Translations under genes and position numbers: made by a program
Shown here: positions 25,645 to 29,542 of the stretch, one piece after another
Layout of the letters: each line of letters starts with the position of its first letter
How positions within the stretch are numbered: the stretch's first letter is position 1
Source: Clostridiales bacterium UBA7001
GTDB taxonomy: Bacteria; Bacillota; Clostridia; TANB77; CAG-508
Assembly: GCA_002449785.1 (NCBI GenBank)
Contig: DJXP01000079.1
Location: 1 to 29,542, forward strand
Length of the DNA stretch: 29,542 nucleotides
Direction: 5' to 3'
Notes under the pieces: model-generated
What the model was told of the DNA's origin: nothing
Databases searched by the model: none
The model's input: only the letters and a program-made list of their open reading frames with translations

Positions 25645-25673
25645 TTGAAATAATCTAATAAAAATGATAAAAT
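25645..25673 (+). promoter_or_regulatory. pyrC promoter
   Basis: TTGAAA (25645-25650), 17 nt, TAAAAT (25668-25673) with TG one base upstream. The leader before the SD is too short for a PyrR-type attenuator, and no terminator hairpin is seen in it. Confidence 0.7.
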
Positions 25674-25704
25674 TTTCAAAAAAAAGAGAAAGGATTGTTT
25701 AAGT

Positions 25705-26985
25705 ATGAAGATTTTATTAAAAAATGGAACAGTAATTGATTATGCAAGCAAAACTAATGATAAACTAGATGTATTAATAGAAGATGATAAGATAAAAAAA
25801 GTTGCAGCAAATATCGAGACAGATGCTGATAAAATAGTAGATTGTACTGGATATATTATTATGCCGGGTATGATTGATATGCATTGCCATTTAAGAGAAC
25901 CAGGAGGTGAGCACAAAGAAACAATAGAAACAGGTGCTAAAAGTGCAGTAGCAGGTGGCTTTACTACTATATGCCCTATGCCAAATACTAATCCTACACC
26001 AGATAATCCTGAAACATTAAAATATATTATAGATAGAGCAAAAGAAGTAAATTTATGTAATATTTTTCCTTTTTCAAGTGTTACTAAAGGAGAAAAAGGT
26101 GAAGAGTTAGTTAATTTTAAAGAACAATTAGAAGCAGGAGCAATTGCTTTTTCAGATGATGGTATGCCAGTAGAAAATGCAAGAACAATTAGAACAGCTA
26201 TGATTGAGACAAACAAGCTTGGTAGTTTTGTATCAGAACATTGTGAGGAAAAGTCAGTTTCAAGTGGTGCGATAAACGCAGGGGAAGTTGCAGAAAGATT
26301 TGGAGTACAAGGAGTCCTTCCAGAAGCTGAAGAAATTATGGCAGCAAGAGATATAGTAATAGCGGAAACAAACAATCTTCATACACATATTTGTCATATA
26401 AGTACAAAAACTTCTGTAGATACCATAAGATCAGCAAAAGCAAGAGGCGTAAATGTAACTTGCGAAACATGCCCACATTATTTTAGTTTTACAGTAGATG
26501 AAGTAATAGAGTCAGGTGTTAATGCAAAAATGAATCCACCATTAAGAGAAGAAAAAGATAGATTAGCTATTATAGAAGGATTAAAAGATGGTACAATAGA
26601 TTGTTTAATTACAGATCATGCACCGCATAGCGAAGAAGAAAAAGCAAGAGGCTTAGCAAAAGCTCCAAATGGAATAATAGGATTTGAAACAGCATTAGGA
26701 GCTACAATTACAAATTTAGTAGAACCTGGGTTAATAGATTATTTGGATATGGTTAGATTTATGTCTTATAGACCAGCAGAACTTTTAGGTCTAAAAAACA
26801 AAGGTGCGATTTCTGAAGGAAAAGATGCAGATATAACAATTTTTGATCCAAACAGAGAATATGTATTTTTAAAAGAAAAAATAGTTTCAAAATCAAAAAA
26901 TACTCCATGGATAAATAAAAAATTAAAAGGTCAAGTAAGATACACTATTGTTGGTGGAAGAATAGTTTATGAAAGAGAAAATTAG
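25705..26985 (+). CDS. pyrC: Dihydroorotase
   Basis: Zinc enzyme closing carbamoyl-aspartate to dihydroorotate, the third step of UMP synthesis. 426 residues of the class I (PyrC/AllB-like) type. The metal ligands are in place: HCHLR with H60 and H62, SDDG with D152, SEHC with H179, HICHIST with H231, and TDHAPH with D304. The further PMPNTNPTPDN and NPPLREEKDR segments are characteristic of dihydroorotase rather than hydantoinase or allantoinase. AGAAAGGA precedes the ATG. A GGACGTT-type palindromic element separates it from pyrF. carA/B, pyrB and pyrD are not in the window. Confidence 0.94.
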   Translation: MKILLKNGTVIDYASKTNDKLDVLIEDDKIKKVAANIETDADKIVDCTGYIIMPGMIDMHCHLREPGGEHKETIETGAKSAVAGGFTTICPMPNTNPTPDNPETLKYIIDRAKEVNLCNIFPFSSVTKGEKGEELVNFKEQLEAGAIAFSDDGMPVENARTIRTAMIETNKLGSFVSEHCEEKSVSSGAINAGEVAERFGVQGVLPEAEEIMAARDIVIAETNNLHTHICHISTKTSVDTIRSAKARGVNVTCETCPHYFSFTVDEVIESGVNAKMNPPLREEKDRLAIIEGLKDGTIDCLITDHAPHSEEEKARGLAKAPNGIIGFETALGATITNLVEPGLIDYLDMVRFMSYRPAELLGLKNKGAISEGKDADITIFDPNREYVFLKEKIVSKSKNTPWINKKLKGQVRYTIVGGRIVYEREN

Positions 26986-26991
26986 GGACCA

Positions 26992-27111
26992 TTGGGGACG
27001 TTGCTGAGACTGTTAGGCTTTAGCCGTTACAGTGTCAGTATGCGTTAGCTTTCTGTTTTGGACATTTTGTCCAATTTGGACCAGATCTTTAAAAAACTGC
27101 AACGTTCCCAA
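26992..27111. repeat. 120-bp element with GGACGTTGC-type inverted ends, between pyrC and pyrF
   Basis: The ends TTGGGGACGTTGC (26992-27004) and GCAACGTTCCCAA (27099-27111) are inverted with one mismatch. The centre has a second hairpin (TTGGACA 27058 with TGTCCAA 27068) and no coding capacity. It resembles the palindrome at 18877 and looks like a non-autonomous REPIN/MITE that sits in the operon and would form a structured intercistronic RNA. Confidence 0.7.
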
Positions 27112-27138
27112 AGAAATAAAAAGATATGGAGAGGAAAA

Positions 27139-28074
27139 ATGAAAAAAATAATTGATATATTAATAGACAAAATAAAAGAAACAAATAATCCTACTGTTAT
27201 AGGTGTTGATACCAGATATGATATGGTTCCAAATTGTGTGAAAAACAAATATGGAACTGATATAAAAGGTATGTGTGAGGCAATGCTGGAATATAGTAAA
27301 ACATTAATTGATAATACTTATGATATTATTCCAGCTGTTAAACTTCAAAGTGCATACTTTGAAATGTATGGTGTAGAAGGAATTAAAGTATTAAAAACCA
27401 TGATAGATTATTGTAAAGAAAAAGGTATGGTAGTTATGGTTGATGCTAAAAGAGGCGATATTGGTTCTACATCTAAAGGATATTCAAATGCATATCTAGG
27501 AAAAAACGAGATAGATGGAGAAAAAATAGGAATATTTGATTCAGACTTTTTAACAGTAAACCCATATATGGGTTCAGACTGTGTTAATCCATTTGTAGAA
27601 GATTGCAAAGAATATAATAAAGGCATTTTTGTATTAGTAAAAACGTCTAATAAGTCTTCTGGCGAAATTCAAGATTTAATAACAGAAGATGGTGAAACTA
27701 TTTACACAAAAGTCGGAAAACTTGTGGAAAAGTGGGGAGAAGATTGTAGGGGTGAATATGGTTATAGTTCTGTTTCAGCAGTCGTTGGAGCAACATATCC
27801 AAAACAATTAGAAGAACTAAGAAAAATTATGCCTCATACATATTTTTTAATTCCAGGCTATGGTGCACAAGGTGGAAAAGCAGAAGATATAGCTTTAGGT
27901 TTTGATGAAAATGGACTTGGTGGAATAGTTAATGCTACAAGAAGCCTAATGTGTGCATATAAATCAGATTTATGGAAAGATAAATTTGTAGAAGAAGAAT
28001 ATGGAAAAGCTACAAGAGCAGAAGCAATTAGAATGAGAGATGAATTAAATAGTGCTATAAAAATAAAAAGGTAA
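27139..28074 (+). CDS. pyrF: Orotidine 5'-phosphate decarboxylase (long, type 2)
   Basis: Last step of UMP synthesis: decarboxylation of OMP. 311 residues, the length of the long PyrF form. The catalytic tetrad motif VDAKRGDIGST carries D102, K104 and D107 (DxKxxD), with further family signatures GVDTRYDMVP at the N-terminus, FLTVNPYMGSD in the middle, and FLIPGYGAQGGKAEDI near the phosphate site. The start is ATG 27139 because GGAGAGG (27128-27134) lies 4-5 nt upstream; the open frame extends back to 27058 inside the repeat element and is not coding there. Six nt separate it from the NUDIX gene, so they form one transcript. Confidence 0.95.
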   Translation: MKKIIDILIDKIKETNNPTVIGVDTRYDMVPNCVKNKYGTDIKGMCEAMLEYSKTLIDNTYDIIPAVKLQSAYFEMYGVEGIKVLKTMIDYCKEKGMVVMVDAKRGDIGSTSKGYSNAYLGKNEIDGEKIGIFDSDFLTVNPYMGSDCVNPFVEDCKEYNKGIFVLVKTSNKSSGEIQDLITEDGETIYTKVGKLVEKWGEDCRGEYGYSSVSAVVGATYPKQLEELRKIMPHTYFLIPGYGAQGGKAEDIALGFDENGLGGIVNATRSLMCAYKSDLWKDKFVEEEYGKATRAEAIRMRDELNSAIKIKR

Positions 28075-28079
28075 GGCAT

Positions 28080-28646
28080 ATGAATGAAAAAATATATAAT
28101 GAAATCTTAAAATATAATCCGATTGATGAGGCTGAAGAAAAAGATAAAGATGTGATGCTATATTTTATTAAAACAAATGATGATGTTTTAACAAGAAATA
28201 ACAAATTAGGTCATTTTACTGTTTCTAGTTGGATTTTTAATAAGAATAAGACAAAAGTGCTTATGATATATCACAACACTTTTAAATCTTGGGCATGGAT
28301 TGGCGGACATGCAGATGGTGATGATGATTTTAAAAGAGTTATACTAAAAGAAATTGAGGAGGAAACTGGAGTAAAAAATGCAAAATTTTTACAAGATGAT
28401 ATTTATTCTTTAAAAATTGTTTCAAGTAATTCTCATATAAAAAATGGAAAATATGTAAGTACTCATCTTCATTTTGATGTTGAATATGTATTAGAAGCTG
28501 ATGAAAATGAAAAAATACGAATTAAAGAAGACGAAAATAGTGGAGTTAAATGGATTGAGATAGAAAAAATAAAAGAATATGTAACTGAAAATGTAATACT
28601 TCCACATTATGAAAAGCTAAATAAAAAAATATATTTGATAAAATAA
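28080..28646 (+). CDS. NUDIX hydrolase
   Basis: 188 residues with a NUDIX box from residue 76 (GHADGDDDFKRVILKEIEEE then TGV). It follows Gx5Ex7REUxEExGU except that the first Glu is Asp and the Arg is Lys. The metal-binding EExxE-like cluster (IEEET) is intact. The family cleaves nucleoside diphosphates linked to another group, removing damaged or excess nucleotides; the substrate cannot be read here. Start ATG 28080, with AAGG in GTAAGG a few bases before, 6 nt after pyrF. It may clean up nucleotides in the pyrimidine operon, but this is inference. Confidence 0.88.
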   Translation: MNEKIYNEILKYNPIDEAEEKDKDVMLYFIKTNDDVLTRNNKLGHFTVSSWIFNKNKTKVLMIYHNTFKSWAWIGGHADGDDDFKRVILKEIEEETGVKNAKFLQDDIYSLKIVSSNSHIKNGKYVSTHLHFDVEYVLEADENEKIRIKEDENSGVKWIEIEKIKEYVTENVILPHYEKLNKKIYLIK

Positions 28647-28658
28647 AAGAGGTTTAAT

Positions 28659-29477
28659 ATGATAATAATTAAGTCTGTAAATAAAGGAGCCGAGCTTACT
28701 TCAATTATTTTTAATGGTGAAGAAAAACTTCATAATGGAGAAAAATATTGGAATAGGCATTCTCCAATTTTATTTCCAATAGTTGGAAAATTAAAAGACG
28801 GAAAAACTATTATTAATGGTAAAGAATACTTTATGGGACAACATGGATTTGCTAGAGATATGGAATTTGAGTCTATTGGAGAAAACTCTTATGTATTAAA
28901 ATCGAATGAAGAAACACGAGCAAAATATCCTTTTGACTTTGAATTATATGTTTCTCATAAAGCTGAAGATAATAGAGTAATAACAAAGTATGAAATTATT
29001 AATAAATCTGATGAAGAAATGATATTTGGATTAGGTGCTCATCCAGCATTTATTTGTGATTATTCGAGTGGAAAATATAAATTAGAATTTGAAAAAAATG
29101 AGGATTGTATAGAGTTTTATAAATTAGAACAAGGCTTGGTAAAACTACAAAAAGAAAAATTTGTTAAATATTTTAGTAATAATACAATTTATTTAGATAA
29201 AGATATCTTTAATGAAGACTCAATTACTATGAAAAATATTAAATCAAAAAAAGTCTTCTTATTAGAAAATGATAAAAAAATATTAGAATTTAGTTTTCCT
29301 AAATTTAAATATTTAGCAATATGGTCTAAACCTGGAGCAAATTTTTTATGCTTAGAACCGTGGTTTAATACAGCGGATAAAGTAAATGCATCAGGAATTT
29401 TTGAAGAAAAAGAAGATTTATTAAAACTAAAACCAAATGAAAAATTTGACGCTGAATATTCAGTTGAATTTTTTTAG
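28659..29477 (+). CDS. Aldose 1-epimerase-family protein (LacX-like)
   Basis: 272 residues of the galactose mutarotase superfamily, in the LacX/YihR-like branch. Typical segments are LFPIVGKLKDGKTIINGKEY, GQHGFARDMEFE, FGLGAHPAFIC with the catalytic-type His, and LCLEPWFNTADK near the end with the acidic residue. Such enzymes interconvert alpha and beta anomers of sugars or sugar phosphates. AAAGAGGT precedes the ATG and the gene begins 12 nt after the NUDIX stop, so it is probably the last gene of that operon. No sugar pathway gene is nearby, so the substrate is open. Confidence 0.88.
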   Translation: MIIIKSVNKGAELTSIIFNGEEKLHNGEKYWNRHSPILFPIVGKLKDGKTIINGKEYFMGQHGFARDMEFESIGENSYVLKSNEETRAKYPFDFELYVSHKAEDNRVITKYEIINKSDEEMIFGLGAHPAFICDYSSGKYKLEFEKNEDCIEFYKLEQGLVKLQKEKFVKYFSNNTIYLDKDIFNEDSITMKNIKSKKVFLLENDKKILEFSFPKFKYLAIWSKPGANFLCLEPWFNTADKVNASGIFEEKEDLLKLKPNEKFDAEYSVEFF

Positions 29478-29542
29478 TAAGTATAGTATATTAAAAATAT
29501 AGTTTTTATAATATTTATTATAATAATAGAAAGGTAAGAAAT
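29478..29542 (+). other. Intergenic end of window with a possible start of the next gene
   Basis: AT-rich sequence with a TATAAT-like box around 29507 and AGAAAGG (29528-29534), probably the ribosome site of a gene that begins beyond the window. Confidence 0.35.

Noticed and set aside
25740..26375. 211-codon open frame on the minus strand across pyrC
   Set aside because: Antisense shadow of a well-conserved gene; no SD and no recognisable protein.
27058..27138. N-terminal extension of pyrF
   Set aside because: It runs through the palindromic element, has no SD, and the family start fits ATG 27139 with GGAGAGG.
1..29542. tRNA genes, CRISPR arrays, complete insertion sequences
   Set aside because: No cloverleaf with a T-arm GTTCRA motif, no regularly spaced direct repeats, and no transposase reading frame were found.

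Overview
The window is AT-rich chromosomal DNA from a Gram-positive-type (Firmicutes/Clostridia-like) bacterium, probably an uncultivated lineage. The grounds are: very low GC, AGGAGG-type ribosome binding sites, TTGACA/TATAAT promoters, an infC-rpmI-rplT operon with a leader attenuator, a CdaA-type c-di-AMP synthase, a SpoVB-like flippase, RqcP and a PHP-domain DnaE. No tRNA, rRNA, CRISPR array or complete insertion sequence was seen.

Layout: (1) 1-3803: the 3' end of an alanine-rich helical envelope protein, convergent with a VirD4/TraG-type ATPase. (2) 3976-9626: a SpoVB/MurJ-family flippase, HU, two proteins of unknown role, infC-rpmI-rplT, and a minus-strand hypothetical. (3) 9786-14108: a 35-residue membrane peptide, cdaA, a Cof-type HAD phosphatase and an anchored extracytoplasmic protein (both minus strand), truA, and a small membrane protein. 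(4) 14227-18867: two uncharacterised cytosolic proteins, a metallophosphoesterase and RqcP. (5) 18877-24614: a perfect 34-bp-arm palindrome, dnaE, a pilin-like membrane protein, and a coupled pair ending in a coiled-coil protein. (6) 24687-29477: a pyrimidine cluster (OPRT-like protein divergent from pyrC and pyrF), a NUDIX hydrolase and an aldose-1-epimerase family protein.

The main discovery candidate is a translational one. dnaE is interrupted by three +1 frameshifts and the coiled-coil protein by a fourth. All four have the same form: one extra C in front of a glycine codon GGA, giving an in-frame CGG followed by A. Skipping the C restores the conserved DnaE sequence each time and gives a normal 1168-residue polymerase. 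Reading both strands by eye, I found no in-frame CGG in any other gene here, although CGA, CGT and CGC are used. This suggests that CGG is unassigned or undecoded in this organism and that CGGA is read as a +1 frameshift or four-base glycine codon. None of the 29 annotated genes ends in TGA (20 TAA, 9 TAG), a second sign of unusual decoding. Systematic sequencing error is the main rival explanation.

Smaller points of interest are two likely ATA start codons (infC and the phosphoesterase), two GGACGTT-type palindromic elements, a palindrome inside the truA promoter, and a (TA)n tract inside the promoter of the coiled-coil pair.
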